NCBI GenBank assembly: GCA_030433075.1
Contig: JAUILI010000007.1
Coordinates: 1 to 60,332 of the forward strand
Source: Gammaproteobacteria bacterium
Lineage (GTDB): Bacteria > Pseudomonadota > Gammaproteobacteria > Pseudomonadales > Azotimanducaceae
DNA: 60,332 nt
Direction of reading: 5' to 3'
How positions within the stretch are numbered: the first letter of the stretch is position 1; every line of letters begins with the position of its first letter. Below are positions 26,205 to 35,052 of this stretch, piece after piece. The notes beneath the pieces are model-generated. The model worked only from the letters and a program-made list of their open reading frames with translations, was not told the origin of the DNA and did no database searches. Position numbers and translations under genes: made by a program.

Positions 26205-26696
26205 CTAGGGGGCTGCCTTAACCATGGCGGCCTGCAGCATGCGCCGAGCGAGGCGCTGAACCATTTCCCGGCGCAGCGTTCGCGCTTCCTCCCGGGATCC
26301 GAGCAGCTGCCCCCGGTCCCGCAGGTAAAGGGCATCGGTGATGAGGGTTTGGGGCTCGAGGAGGGGCGTGCCGTCCTCCGCGAGCAGGTCAAAGCGCACG
26401 GTGGTGATGAGCTCGAACTCCCCCACCCGGGCGCCGGAGGTAATGGTGAGGGGCCGCTCATCGAAGCGCTCCTCGAGGATGCGTAGGCGCAACGCCGGGG
26501 CCTCGTCGCTGAGGCCCTGGGCTTCTAAGCGCAGCTGCTGGGCCACCTCAAAGGCCACCTCGGAGCGCCCAGTCCGATCTTCCACTTCCGTATTCGCCAG
26601 GCGCGCCAGGGCGAGGGTCCCCGCGGGACGGAAGCCACAGCCCGTGAGGGCGAGGCTCAGGACCAAAAGACCGCCAAAAAGGCTTCTGCGCGTCAC
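26205..26696 (-). CDS. lptE: LPS-assembly lipoprotein LptE
   Basis: 163 residues from a GTG at 26696, with GGGAGG five bases upstream; a start at 26714 lies inside leuS. A lipoprotein signal with lipobox LTGC (Cys20) precedes GFRPAGTLAL. LptE is the outer-membrane plug of the LptD translocon. The segments VAFEVAQQLRLEAQ and ARVGEFELITTVRFDLL fit the family, as does the position between leuS and holA. Confidence 0.9.
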   Translation of the reverse strand: MTRRSLFGGLLVLSLALTGCGFRPAGTLALARLANTEVEDRTGRSEVAFEVAQQLRLEAQGLSDEAPALRLRILEERFDERPLTITSGARVGEFELITTVRFDLLAEDGTPLLEPQTLITDALYLRDRGQLLGSREEARTLRREMVQRLARRMLQAAMVKAAP

Positions 26697-26697
26697 C

Positions 26698-29199
26698 TTA
26701 GCCTCCCACCACAAAGTTCAAGAGCTTGCCGGGCACGTAGATCACCTTACGCACCGTTTTCCCTTCCAGGTGCCGCAGCACGTTGTCCTCTTCCCGAGCC
26801 CGGGCCTCCGCCGCGGCTTGGTCCGCCTGCGCCGGCACCGTCAGCTTGCCCCGGAGCTTCCCGTTCACCTGCACCACCAGTTCTATTTCATCCCGAGCCA
26901 GGGCGGCTTCATCCACCGTCAGCCAGGGCCCTTCGACCACCGGGCGCTCGTGGCCCAGATCTAGCCACAGACGATGGCACAGGTGGGGCGCGATGGGGGA
27001 CAGCACCTGCACGGCAATGGAGAGCACTTCCTGGCGCAGGGCCCAGGCCGCGTCATCTTCGCCTTCGAAACGGCCCAGCTCGTTGCTGAGGCTCATGACC
27101 GCGGACACCACGGTATTGAAAGAAAGGCGGCGGCCGAAGTCGTCGTCGGCCTTGGCCAGCGTTTCATGGGCCAGGCGCCGCAGGGCCTTGCCGCTCTCGG
27201 AAAGGGTCGCGGGATCGAGCGCCGGCCGCGCCGCGGGGGTTGCCGCCACGTGGCTCTGCACCTGGCCCCAGAGCCGGCGTAGGAAGCGGGTAGCGCCGTC
27301 TACGCCGGAATCGCTCCACTCCACCGTTTGGTCCGGGGGCGCCGCAAACATCATAAAGGTGCGCAGCGCGTCGGCCCCGTGCCGGTCGATCAATTCATTG
27401 GGGGACACGATGTTTCCCGCGGACTTCGACATCTTCCGCCCATCCTTCAGCACCATTCCCAGGAGAAGCAGGCGCTTGAAGGGCTCGTCCGAGTCCACCA
27501 GCCCCTCGTCCCGGAGGAGCTTGTGATAGAAGCGGCTGTAGAGGAGGTGGAGCACGGCGTGCTCAATGCCGCCCACGTAGTGATCCACCGGGGTCCACTT
27601 TTTGGCCCGCTCGTCCAGCATGGCGCTGTCGTTGTCGGCGCAGGCGAAGCGTGCGTAGTACCAGCTCGATTCCATGAAGGTATCGAAGGTATCCGTTTCC
27701 CGTTCCGCCGCGGCGCCGCAGCGCGGGCAGTCCACCTTCCGCCACTCCGCCATGGCGTCGGTTTTCAGCGGCGAGGCGACGCCGTCAAAAACCACGTCCG
27801 TGGGCAGCACCACGGGAAGGTCCGCCTCGGGTACGGGTACGGGACCGCAGCCCTCGCAGAGAATCATGGGAATGGGGCAGCCCCAGTAGCGTTGCCGGGA
27901 CACGCCCCAATCGCGCAGGCGGTAGTTCACCCGGCGGCGCCCCGCGCCCTTCCCTTCCAGGGCGCTCGCAATGCCATCAAACGCTTCGGGGAAGGCCAGG
28001 CCCTCAAAGCCCGGGGAGTTCACGAGCACCCCGTCCTTGCTGGTGTAGGCCGCCTTTGAAAGGTCCGCTGCCTCCGCCGAGTCGGCCTTCGGCGCCACCA
28101 CCTGCACGATGGGCAGGCCGTACTTTTGGGCGAATTCAAAATCGCGTTCGTCATGCCCGGGCACGGCCATGACCGCCCCCGTGCCGTAATCCATGAGCAC
28201 AAAGTTCGCGACCCAGATCGGCAGGGCTGCACCCGTCAGGGGATGGGTCGCCGTATAGGGGGTGGGTAGGCCGAGCTTCTCCTGGGTCGCCAGGTCCGCC
28301 TCCGCCGCCCGCACCTTCTGGCACTCGGCGCGGAAGGCCGCGAGGGCCGGGTCGTGCTCCGCGGCGGCCTTCGCCAGGGGATGATCGGGGGCCACGGCGA
28401 CGTAGGTGCAGCCAAAGAAGGTGTCCGGGCGCGTGGTATAGACGGTTAACGTCGACACCGGCGGCGTGCCCTCCGGGGCCTCGACGGTGAAGTCTATATC
28501 CACCCCTTCGGAGCGCCCAATCCAGTTGCGCTGCATGGTACGGACCTGCTCGGGCCAGCCGTCCATGGTGTCGAGGGCGTCCACCAGCTCATCGGCGTAG
28601 CGCGTAATCTTGAGGGTCCACTGGGGCATCTCCCGGCGCTCGATCAGCGCTCCGGAGCGCCAGCCCCGGCCGTTCTCCACCTGTTCATTGGCCAGCACCG
28701 TTTGATCCACGGGGTCCCAGTTCACCGTGGTGGTTTGGCGCTCCACGAGGCCCTTTTCCACGAGCTTCAGGAACATCCACTGCTCCCAGCGGTAGTAGCT
28801 GGGATCGCAGGTGGCGAATTCCCGGGACCAGTCGAGGGCCAGGCCCAGGCGCTTAAACTGCGCCCGCATGGCATCGATGTTGGCGTAGGTCCACTGGGCC
28901 GGGGGCACCTGATTCTTGATGGCGGCGTTCTCCGCCGGAAGCCCGAAGGCATCCCAGCCCACGGGCTGGAGCACGGTGCGACCCTTTAGGCGCTGGTAGC
29001 GGGCGATCACGTCTCCGAGGGTGTAGCAGCGCACGTGCCCCATGTGCATCTGACCGCTGGGGTAGGCAAACATGGAAAGGCAATAGAAGGGCGCCTCGCC
29101 CTGATCATCGGCTTCAAAGACGCGATCCTCGGCCCAGCGCGCTTGCGCATCTGCTTCAACGGCGGCGGGATCGTAGGCGGGGGTAGACGCAGAGGACAT
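26698..29199 (-). CDS. leuS: Leucyl-tRNA synthetase
   Basis: 833 residues. Class I signature [13 protein letters not shown] near residue 45-57 (HIGH-like MHMGH), the editing (CP1) domain with [15 protein letters not shown] and [15 protein letters not shown], and KMSKS in [10 protein letters not shown] near residue 588. The C-terminal [15 protein letters not shown] and [16 protein letters not shown] are complete. Cytosolic aminoacylation of tRNA-Leu. The LptE GTG lies one base beyond the stop. Confidence 0.97.
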   Translation of the reverse strand: MSSASTPAYDPAAVEADAQARWAEDRVFEADDQGEAPFYCLSMFAYPSGQMHMGHVRCYTLGDVIARYQRLKGRTVLQPVGWDAFGLPAENAAIKNQVPPAQWTYANIDAMRAQFKRLGLALDWSREFATCDPSYYRWEQWMFLKLVEKGLVERQTTTVNWDPVDQTVLANEQVENGRGWRSGALIERREMPQWTLKITRYADELVDALDTMDGWPEQVRTMQRNWIGRSEGVDIDFTVEAPEGTPPVSTLTVYTTRPDTFFGCTYVAVAPDHPLAKAAAEHDPALAAFRAECQKVRAAEADLATQEKLGLPTPYTATHPLTGAALPIWVANFVLMDYGTGAVMAVPGHDERDFEFAQKYGLPIVQVVAPKADSAEAADLSKAAYTSKDGVLVNSPGFEGLAFPEAFDGIASALEGKGAGRRRVNYRLRDWGVSRQRYWGCPIPMILCEGCGPVPVPEADLPVVLPTDVVFDGVASPLKTDAMAEWRKVDCPRCGAAAERETDTFDTFMESSWYYARFACADNDSAMLDERAKKWTPVDHYVGGIEHAVLHLLYSRFYHKLLRDEGLVDSDEPFKRLLLLGMVLKDGRKMSKSAGNIVSPNELIDRHGADALRTFMMFAAPPDQTVEWSDSGVDGATRFLRRLWGQVQSHVAATPAARPALDPATLSESGKALRRLAHETLAKADDDFGRRLSFNTVVSAVMSLSNELGRFEGEDDAAWALRQEVLSIAVQVLSPIAPHLCHRLWLDLGHERPVVEGPWLTVDEAALARDEIELVVQVNGKLRGKLTVPAQADQAAAEARAREEDNVLRHLEGKTVRKVIYVPGKLLNFVVGG

Positions 29200-29245
29200 G
29201 GCGACGCAATTTTCCTTTGGCGCGGAGGAACGAGGACCGGGCCCA

Positions 29246-29261
29246 GCTTAGGCCCCTAAGC
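29246..29261. promoter_or_regulatory. Palindrome in the leuS leader
   Basis: GCTTAGG-CC-CCTAAGC, a perfect 7+2+7 inverted repeat, lies between the possible leuS -10 and its start. It could be a regulator site or a small hairpin in the 5-prime untranslated region; it has only one copy here. Confidence 0.35.
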
Positions 29262-29266
29262 GCGCA

Positions 29267-29275
29267 AGAATAGCA
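29267..29275 (-). promoter_or_regulatory. Extended -10 promoter candidate for leuS
   Basis: On the minus strand the sequence reads TGCTATTCT, an extended -10 with a 5/6 hexamer match, about 68 bases before the leuS ATG and after the lnt stop. No strong -35 is seen, as is acceptable for extended -10 promoters. Confidence 0.35.
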
Positions 29276-29286
29276 CGGACCCTAGG

Positions 29287-30798
29287 CTAGACGTCCCGTC
29301 GATGACCCCGAAGGGCCAGCCCCAGGAGGCCCAGGGCCAGGGCCCAGAGGGGCCCGTCGCCGAAGCGGGCATAGGGGGTCAGGCCGCGCTGGGGCTGCAC
29401 CTCCCCCGCAAGCACGGCGGGGCTGAAGCGCGGCAGGCGGGCCGTTTCCGCCCCCTCGGCGTTGATCAGCGCCGTCACCCCATCGTTGGTCACGCGCACC
29501 ATGGGCCGACCGAGTTCCCGAGCTCGGAAGCGGGCCATTTGGTGATGCTGCTCGGGCCCGAGGGAATCCCCGAACCACGCGTCATTGGACAGCGTTGCCA
29601 GCACCGTGGCATCCCGCGCAAGGCTCCGAACCAGGCTCGGGAAGACCACCTCGTAGCAAATGGGGGTGGCCCAGCGCTGCCCTGCGGCCACCAGCGCCGG
29701 CTGCGCCGCCGGCCCCGGAAGCGCCCGGGACATGGGTAGATCGAGGAAGGTGATCAGCCCCCGAAGGAGCCCCTCCAGGGGCACGTACTCCCCGAAGGGC
29801 ACAAGGTGGTGCTTCACGTAGCGCCCGGAGCCGGCGCCGAGCACCTGCGCCGTATTCAGAAAGCGGAGCGTATCCGGGGCCGCGGGATCTGGGATGAGGT
29901 CCGGGATCCCAAGCACCAGAGCACTGCCCCCCTCGGCCAGGGAACGCTCCAGGCGCGCGAGAAGTCCCGGCGCCCGGGCCGCGAAGACCGGCAGGGCTGC
30001 CTCGGGCCAGAACAGCACGTCGGCGCCAAGGTGGGGGGCGGAAAGGCGCTCATAGCGCGCGATGATCTCGCCCCTAGCCGCCGGATCCCATTTGAGCTGC
30101 TGAGGCACGGCGCCCTGCACCAGGGCCACGGAAAGCGCCGGTCCCGCGGGCTCGGTGAAGGACGCGCGCTGCGCCGCCGCCCCGCCTAGCCAGAGCCCAG
30201 CGCCAACCCCAAGCAGCGCCAGGGTTTGCCCAGCGCGCCGGGGCCCGCGCCACAGCGCAGCGAGAAGCTGGGCAAGCGCTACGCCCAAGGCCGCCGTAAC
30301 CAGCGAAACCCCCAGCACCCCCAGCAGGGGCGCGTAGCCCGCCAGGGCCGAGGCCTCCTGCGTATAGCCCAGGCGCAGCCAGGGAAAACCCGTCAGGAAA
30401 ACGCCAAGGAAGGCCTCAAGGCCCAGCCAGGCCAGCACAAAGGCGCTGCCCCGGCCCAGGGCCTGGCGGGGCGCCAGGGCCGCATAGAGGGCGCCAAAGG
30501 CCGCCGGCAGCAGCGCAAGAAAGGCCACAAAGAGCGCAACTAGGGCACCAGCCAGGACAGGAGAGGCGCCGCCGTGCTGCTGAATGCTGACATAGACCCA
30601 GGAGACGCCGAGGCCGTAGCGGCCGAGCCCCGACAGATAGGCAAGCCCCAGGGCCTGCCGCGGGGACGCCCCCTCCAGAGCCAGAAAGAGGCAGGCCGGC
30701 GCCGCAAGCCCGGCGAGGATCCAGGAAAAGGGGGCAAGGCCCAGGGGGATAAGGACGCCACTGAGGAGGGCAAGGCCCACCGCCCCCCAGCGTTTCAC
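29287..30798 (-). CDS. lnt: Apolipoprotein N-acyltransferase
   Basis: 503 residues, inner membrane. Six to eight N-terminal hydrophobic segments are followed by the nitrilase domain with catalytic Glu in FWPEAALPVF, Lys in YVKHHLVPFGEYVP and Cys in PICYEVVFPSLV. It adds the third acyl chain to outer-membrane lipoproteins. The corC-lnt overlap (ATGA at 30795-30798) and leuS downstream are the expected context. Confidence 0.95.
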   Translation of the reverse strand: MKRWGAVGLALLSGVLIPLGLAPFSWILAGLAAPACLFLALEGASPRQALGLAYLSGLGRYGLGVSWVYVSIQQHGGASPVLAGALVALFVAFLALLPAAFGALYAALAPRQALGRGSAFVLAWLGLEAFLGVFLTGFPWLRLGYTQEASALAGYAPLLGVLGVSLVTAALGVALAQLLAALWRGPRRAGQTLALLGVGAGLWLGGAAAQRASFTEPAGPALSVALVQGAVPQQLKWDPAARGEIIARYERLSAPHLGADVLFWPEAALPVFAARAPGLLARLERSLAEGGSALVLGIPDLIPDPAAPDTLRFLNTAQVLGAGSGRYVKHHLVPFGEYVPLEGLLRGLITFLDLPMSRALPGPAAQPALVAAGQRWATPICYEVVFPSLVRSLARDATVLATLSNDAWFGDSLGPEQHHQMARFRARELGRPMVRVTNDGVTALINAEGAETARLPRFSPAVLAGEVQPQRGLTPYARFGDGPLWALALGLLGLALRGHRRDV

Positions 30799-31652
30799 TC
30801 CGCCGAACGCTCCGGTAGGCGCACCACGTGAAGGAGCCGAATGCGTCGGCTATCGGCGTTCAGCACCCGAAAGCGCAACCGCCCCACGGTGATGGTTTCC
30901 TCCCGCTGAGGCACGTGACCAAAGCGCTGGGTGATAATTCCCCCGATGGTGTCGAACTCCTCATCGGAGAACTGCGTGCCAAAGCGCTCGTTGAAGTCCT
31001 CGATGGGGGTGACGGCCTTCACGCTCCAGGCACTGGCGTCGAGTTGCTTGATGAGGCTGTCGTCGTGGACGTCGTGCTCATCCTCGATTTCCCCAACGAT
31101 CTGCTCAAGCACGTCTTCGATGGTGACCACCCCCGCCACCCCGCCGTACTCATCCACCACAATAGCCATGTGGTTGCGGTTTTCCCGGAACTCCGTCAGC
31201 AGCACGTTTAAGCGCTTGCTTTCCGGAATGATCGGGGCGGGACGCATGTGATCCCGAAGCTTGAACTGGTCCACCTTGCCGCTCAGCAGCAGGGGAAGCA
31301 GATCCTTGGCATGGAGGATGCCCTTCACATCGTCCGCTTCTTCATCGAGCACAGGGAAGCGGGAATGCTGGGAATCAATGACCAGGGGCAGGAAGTCACG
31401 AGGGGCTGCGTCGTCAGGCACAAAGACCACCTGGCTGCGGGGGATCATGATGTCCCGGGCCTGCATCTCCGAGACGGCCATGGCGCCGTCGATAATGCTG
31501 AGCGCTTCCGCGTCTAGGAGCGATCGTTCCGCGGCGTCGCGGATGATCGTCATGAGTTCTCTTCGGCTTGCGGGCTCGCTTGAGAAGGCCTGGGTGAGGC
31601 GCTCAAGCCAGCCCTTAGGACTCGACCCTTCGCTGTTGCTACTGTCCGACAT
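30795..31652 (-). CDS. corC: CorC-type CBS-domain protein (YbeX)
   Basis: 285 residues. Two CBS domains (ARDIMIPRSQVVFVPDD and DFLPLVIDSQHSRFPVLDEE..., then IVVDEYGGVAGVVTIEDVLEQIVGEIEDEHD) are followed by a CorC/HlyC transporter-associated domain. No DUF21 membrane part, like E. coli YbeX. It lies 15 bases after ybeY. Likely linked to divalent cation homeostasis and ribosome maturation. Confidence 0.93.
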   Translation of the reverse strand: MSDSSNSEGSSPKGWLERLTQAFSSEPASRRELMTIIRDAAERSLLDAEALSIIDGAMAVSEMQARDIMIPRSQVVFVPDDAAPRDFLPLVIDSQHSRFPVLDEEADDVKGILHAKDLLPLLLSGKVDQFKLRDHMRPAPIIPESKRLNVLLTEFRENRNHMAIVVDEYGGVAGVVTIEDVLEQIVGEIEDEHDVHDDSLIKQLDASAWSVKAVTPIEDFNERFGTQFSDEEFDTIGGIITQRFGHVPQREETITVGRLRFRVLNADSRRIRLLHVVRLPERSAE

Positions 31653-31667
31653 AACGCTGCGTTCTCT

Positions 31668-32129
31668 CTAATCCGTCTGGTAGGGGTCCGGAAACCCCAG
31701 CCCCGCAAGCACCGCGCACTCCAGTGCCTCCATGGCCTCGGCCTCGCTGTCAACGATGTGATCGTACCCTAATAAATGGAGCGTGCCATGAATCACCAGG
31801 TGGGCCCAGTGGGCCGCCTGGCGCTTTCCCTGGGCCCGGGCCTCCCGGCGCACCACGGGCGCGCAGAGCACCAGATCCCCGAGCACGCGGAACTCGGGAT
31901 TTTCCGAAAGTTCCGCGGGGAAGCTCAGCACGTTGGTGGCCGCGCTGCGGTTGCGCCAGGCCTGATTGAGCTCGGCGCCCTCGGGCTCATCGACGATGCG
32001 CAGCACCAGGGCCCCAGGCGCCGCTTCAGCGCCCCGAAGGGCCGCTTCAATCCAGGTGCGAAAGGCGCCATTGCTGGGCGTCCGTCCCGCGCAGGCGCGC
32101 TGAACGGTCAGAAAGGGGGGACTGCTCAC
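31668..32129 (-). CDS. ybeY: Endoribonuclease YbeY
   Basis: 153 residues with the metal-binding signature HGTLHLLGYDH and the preceding LNQAWRNRSAATNVLSFP. It is needed for 16S rRNA 3-prime maturation and ribosome quality control. The start overlaps the ybeZ stop by ATGA (32126-32129). Confidence 0.95.
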   Translation of the reverse strand: MSSPPFLTVQRACAGRTPSNGAFRTWIEAALRGAEAAPGALVLRIVDEPEGAELNQAWRNRSAATNVLSFPAELSENPEFRVLGDLVLCAPVVRREARAQGKRQAAHWAHLVIHGTLHLLGYDHIVDSEAEAMEALECAVLAGLGFPDPYQTD

Positions 32130-33235
32130 CCCTCGCTGTCCGCCTCGAAGCGGTCGTAGGCCTCGACGATGCGCTGCACCAGAGGATGGCGCACCACATC
32201 CTTGGACCCAAAGTGGGTGAAGTGGATGCCGACTACGTCTCGGAGGATTTCCGCCACCTGCACAAGACCCGAGCGCGTGCCCCGGGGCAGGTCGACCTGG
32301 GTCGCATCCCCGGTAATGACGGCGGTGGACCCAAAGCCCAGGCGCGTGAGGAACATTTTCATCTGCTCCACGGTCGTGTTCTGGGATTCATCGAGAATGA
32401 CGAAAGCGTTGTTCAGCGTTCGCCCGCGCATATAGGCAAGGGGCGCGACCTCAATGACGTTGCGCTCAATCAGCTTATGGACTCGCTCGAAGCCGAGCAT
32501 TTCGTAGAGCGCGTCATAAAGGGGGCGCAGGTAGGGGTCAATTTTCTGCGACAGATCGCCGGGGAGGAACCCAAGCTTCTCCCCCGCTTCCACCGCGGGG
32601 CGGACCAGGAGGATGCGCGCCACGCGCTCCGACTCCAGGGCCTCCACAGCGCAGGCCACGGCGAGGTAGGTTTTCCCCGTGCCGGCCGGCCCAATGCCAA
32701 AGCAAACATCGTGATTACGCACCGCCTGTACGTAGCCGCGCTGGTTCTCCCCCCGGGGCTTTACCGTTTTTCGCCGGGTCCGAATAAGCGAGCTGTCTTC
32801 CACCGGGGCCTCACGCACGATGCCCCCGGCCGGAGACAGGGCGGGCAGCCCCGGCGCCGGCGGCGCGGGGGGCGGCGGCGCTTCCGCCCGCGCTTCCTGA
32901 AGATGGAGATGCACCTGCTCCGGCGTCACGCCCTCTTCGCCCAGGGTTTCCCGGTACAGGCGATGAAGCAGGCGCCCGGCGCGGGCGACCCCGTCGCCAT
33001 CCCCGGCAAGATGAAAGGCATTTCCGCGGTTTCGAATCTCGATCCCGAGGCGCTTTTCAATCTGCTTTAGGTTTTGATCGAAGGGGCCGCAGAGGCGCGC
33101 GAGGCGCTGCGGCTCATTAGGTTCTAGGGTAAGGGTTTCTACGGTGCTCAAGCCGTTTGTCTGCTCCGTGCTGACCGTTCGTCGTCGCCGGCTGGCAACC
33201 CCTCGCACACCGCCTTGCGCTGCTCTTCGGGTCAC
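32126..33235 (-). CDS. ybeZ: PhoH-like ATPase YbeZ
   Basis: 369 residues from the GTG at 33235. A perfect AAGGAGG (33244-33250 on the complement) lies eight bases upstream and decides the start, although family similarity begins only near residue 30 (STVETLTLEP). The N-terminal KH-like part (RLGIEIRNRGNAFHLAGDG), a proline-rich linker, then Walker A GPAGTGKTYLA and Walker B NAFVILDESQNTT form the PhoH ATPase. It partners YbeY in rRNA processing. The normally adjacent miaB is displaced about 1.8 kb away. Confidence 0.93.
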   Translation of the reverse strand: MTRRAAQGGVRGVASRRRRTVSTEQTNGLSTVETLTLEPNEPQRLARLCGPFDQNLKQIEKRLGIEIRNRGNAFHLAGDGDGVARAGRLLHRLYRETLGEEGVTPEQVHLHLQEARAEAPPPPAPPAPGLPALSPAGGIVREAPVEDSSLIRTRRKTVKPRGENQRGYVQAVRNHDVCFGIGPAGTGKTYLAVACAVEALESERVARILLVRPAVEAGEKLGFLPGDLSQKIDPYLRPLYDALYEMLGFERVHKLIERNVIEVAPLAYMRGRTLNNAFVILDESQNTTVEQMKMFLTRLGFGSTAVITGDATQVDLPRGTRSGLVQVAEILRDVVGIHFTHFGSKDVVRHPLVQRIVEAYDRFEADSEG

Positions 33236-33243
33236 CGCTATGG

Positions 33244-33250
33244 CCTCCTT
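33244..33250 (-). promoter_or_regulatory. Consensus Shine-Dalgarno of ybeZ
   Basis: CCTCCTT on the plus strand is AAGGAGG on the minus strand, eight bases before the GTG at 33235. It supports the non-ATG start over the in-frame TTG at 33151. Confidence 0.7.
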
Positions 33251-33410
33251 GGGGTGTCCTGGGGGCTAGGGCCAGCTCCGGAACCTTCCCCATCGGCGCT
33301 TCATACCTGCCGAGGGGCGGGGAAGTCAACGCGGGCTCGCGCCATTGCTGCTGCTTTCCTAGGCTGCCTCGCCATCATGACAGCCAAGTGAAAGCAAAGG
33401 TAAAGGATCC

Positions 33411-33439
33411 TTGACATAGCAACCCAAGCCCCCTAGCCT
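33411..33439 (+). promoter_or_regulatory. Sigma-70-like promoter of the membrane protein/XRE operon
   Basis: TTGACA, a perfect -35 hexamer, is followed after 17 bases by TAGCCT, a poor -10 (three matches). The start of transcription would fall near the first arm of the adjacent palindrome. Confidence 0.5.
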
Positions 33440-33444
33440 TCGCG

Positions 33445-33464
33445 ATGTAAAGTGTGTTTTACAT
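33445..33464. promoter_or_regulatory. Palindromic operator candidate
   Basis: ATGTAAA-GTGTGT-TTTACAT is a perfect 7+6+7 inverted repeat directly downstream of the promoter. The dimeric XRE protein encoded by the second gene of the operon is the obvious binder, giving autorepression. The gene start follows 39 bases later, with AAGGAA as ribosome-binding site. Confidence 0.6.
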
Positions 33465-33503
33465 AAAGACAAGGCTCCTTAACCTACGCAAGGAACTGCA
33501 CTC

Positions 33504-33938
33504 ATGAACCCAGACAAACCTTCCATCTGGCACTACCTTGGGGTGGGCGGCGGCGCCACGCCGACCGATTTAGAGAACAACAAACAGCTTAGCCTTCTAA
33601 GCATTGCCTGGGCCCTCACGGTGGTCGGCGCCAGCGCGCTGCTCACAAAGCTCGACCTTACCCCGCCGCTCCAATGGCTGCTGGTACTGACCCCAAGCGT
33701 CGTCGCCTTCTTCGTGCTCCGCGCTTACCTGAAGTTCCTCCGCATGACCGATGAAATGCAGCGGCGCATCCAAATCGAGGGCCTCGCCGTGGGCTTCGGA
33801 GTCGGGTATGCCTTTGGCATCGCCTACCTCGTTGCCGAAGCCGCAGGGGCGCCGCCCCTCAATCTGGCCGTCTTGATCGCCGTCATGACCCTTGGCTGGC
33901 TCGGCGGCAACTTCTTTGCGGTGAAACGCTACCAATGA
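33504..33938 (+). CDS. Small four-helix inner-membrane protein, function unknown
   Basis: 144 residues with four predicted helices, roughly 30-48, 57-76, 94-113 and 120-138. The loop between helices 2 and 3 is charged (RAYLKFLRMTDEMQRRIQIEG). I do not recognise a named family. Proteins of this shape are often found just upstream of short XRE regulators. Its stop overlaps the regulator ATG (ATGA, 33935-33938), so the two are co-translated. A signal-sensing or transporter-like role is possible but unsupported. Confidence 0.75.
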   Translation: MNPDKPSIWHYLGVGGGATPTDLENNKQLSLLSIAWALTVVGASALLTKLDLTPPLQWLLVLTPSVVAFFVLRAYLKFLRMTDEMQRRIQIEGLAVGFGVGYAFGIAYLVAEAAGAPPLNLAVLIAVMTLGWLGGNFFAVKRYQ

Positions 33939-34159
33939 AAAATCGCCTGAAGATCTTGCGGGCGGAGTTTGCCTTGACCCAGGCCGATCTAGCCCACCGC
34001 CTAGAAGTCTCCCGGCAGACGGTGAACGCCATTGAGACGGGTAAGTACGACCCCGCCCTGCCCCTGGCCTTTCGCATCGCGGCGGTCTTCGACCGGCGCA
34101 TCGAGGACATCTTCGAGCCCGAGGGCAATCCCATAGCCAAAGCCGACTCCCCAGGTTGA
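33935..34159 (+). CDS. Short XRE-family transcriptional regulator
   Basis: 74 residues made up almost entirely of one helix-turn-helix: RAEFALTQADLAHRLEVSRQTVNAIETGKYDPALPLAFRIA. It matches the widespread minimal XRE regulators with the VSRQTVNAIE recognition helix and an IFEPEG tail. Encoded with the four-helix membrane protein; likely represses the operon through the upstream palindrome. Confidence 0.88.
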   Translation: MKNRLKILRAEFALTQADLAHRLEVSRQTVNAIETGKYDPALPLAFRIAAVFDRRIEDIFEPEGNPIAKADSPG

Positions 34160-34170
34160 TACTCCGGGGA

Positions 34171-35052
34171 ATGGATACCGTTTCCTGCACCGCTGGCGCC
34201 CTATCGCTCACCCTCGGCCTCGAAGGCGGGGTGGTGGTGGAGCTGCGTAAGGGCGATCAGCCCTGGCTTAAGGCCGGGGGCGAAGCCGGGCGGGACGGCG
34301 CCGCGGCCACCGAAACCTCGGCGCGCTATCACGGGGCCTATCCGCTCCTGCCCTTCATCGGCCGCCTGGCCGACGGGCGCCTGCCCTGGGCCGGGGCGAA
34401 CTACGCCCTGCCTTCCCACCCCTTGGCGGCGCCCCACGCACTTCATGGCGTGGGCTGGGAACGGCGCTGGGCGGTCGCCGCCCACACCGCCAGCGCCCTC
34501 ACCCTGGCCCTGGACCATCCCGGGGACGACAGCTGGCCCTTTGCCTTCCGGGCGGCGCAGCACTTCGCGCTGCACCCCTGGGGCCTTGCGCTCACCATGA
34601 CGCTGACCAATCAGCACCGCGCCCCGGCGCCGGCCCAGCTGGGCTGGCACCCCTACTTCCCAAGCGCTGGGGCGACGCTCAGTACGGCGTTCACACAGCG
34701 CTGGGAAAGCGATGACCGCGACCTTCCAGCACAGCCCGTACCCCTGCCGAAGACGGGCTGGGCCGTGGAGGAGACGGTGTGGGATCACTGCTTTGAAGGC
34801 CCGGCCCAGGCGGCGCTGGCCTGGCCCGGCCACGCCCTTCGCCTGGCCTGGAGCAGCGCGCCGCGCTCGCCCTTTCGGGGCGCTGTGCTCTACCTACCGG
34901 AAGCGGCGGATTTCTTCTGCTGCGAGCCCGTCACGGCCTGCCCGAACGCCCTGGCTACGGCGAACCCTCAGGCGCGCGGTGTGGTTACCCTCGCCCCCGG
35001 GGAAAGCCTTCAGCTCGCCATCGCCCTGCGAGAGGCGGGGCTTAGCCCCTAA
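34171..35052 (+). CDS. Aldose 1-epimerase family protein
   Basis: 293 residues from the ATG at 34171; a TTG at 34156 overlapping the regulator stop is an alternative, and neither has a convincing Shine-Dalgarno. Galactose-mutarotase-like beta fold: [14 protein letters not shown] (arginine loop), the catalytic His in HALHGVGWE, a second in LGWHPYFP, and the base Glu in the [12 protein letters not shown]-like region. Its sugar substrate is not clear; members also act on glucose-6-phosphate. The stop interlocks with miaB at 35049-35052. Confidence 0.85.
   Translation: MDTVSCTAGALSLTLGLEGGVVVELRKGDQPWLKAGGEAGRDGAAATETSARYHGAYPLLPFIGRLADGRLPWAGANYALPSHPLAAPHALHGVGWERRWAVAAHTASALTLALDHPGDDSWPFAFRAAQHFALHPWGLALTMTLTNQHRAPAPAQLGWHPYFPSAGATLSTAFTQRWESDDRDLPAQPVPLPKTGWAVEETVWDHCFEGPAQAALAWPGHALRLAWSSAPRSPFRGAVLYLPEAADFFCCEPVTACPNALATANPQARGVVTLAPGESLQLAIALREAGLSP

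Larger units (their letters stand above)
33251..33503. other. Divergent intergenic region between ybeZ and the membrane protein/XRE operon
   Basis: This is the longest non-coding stretch. It contains AAGGATCCTT (33403-33412), a -35-like TTGACA (33411-33416), TAGCCT (33434-33439) at 17 bases spacing, and the palindrome at 33445-33464. The left 150 bases hold nothing I can name; a ybeZ promoter must be there but no hexamers stand out. Confidence 0.6.

Noticed and set aside
33117-33329. Short minus-strand open frame at the ybeZ start
   Set aside because: Different frame from ybeZ with no similarity; the ybeZ frame has the perfect Shine-Dalgarno.
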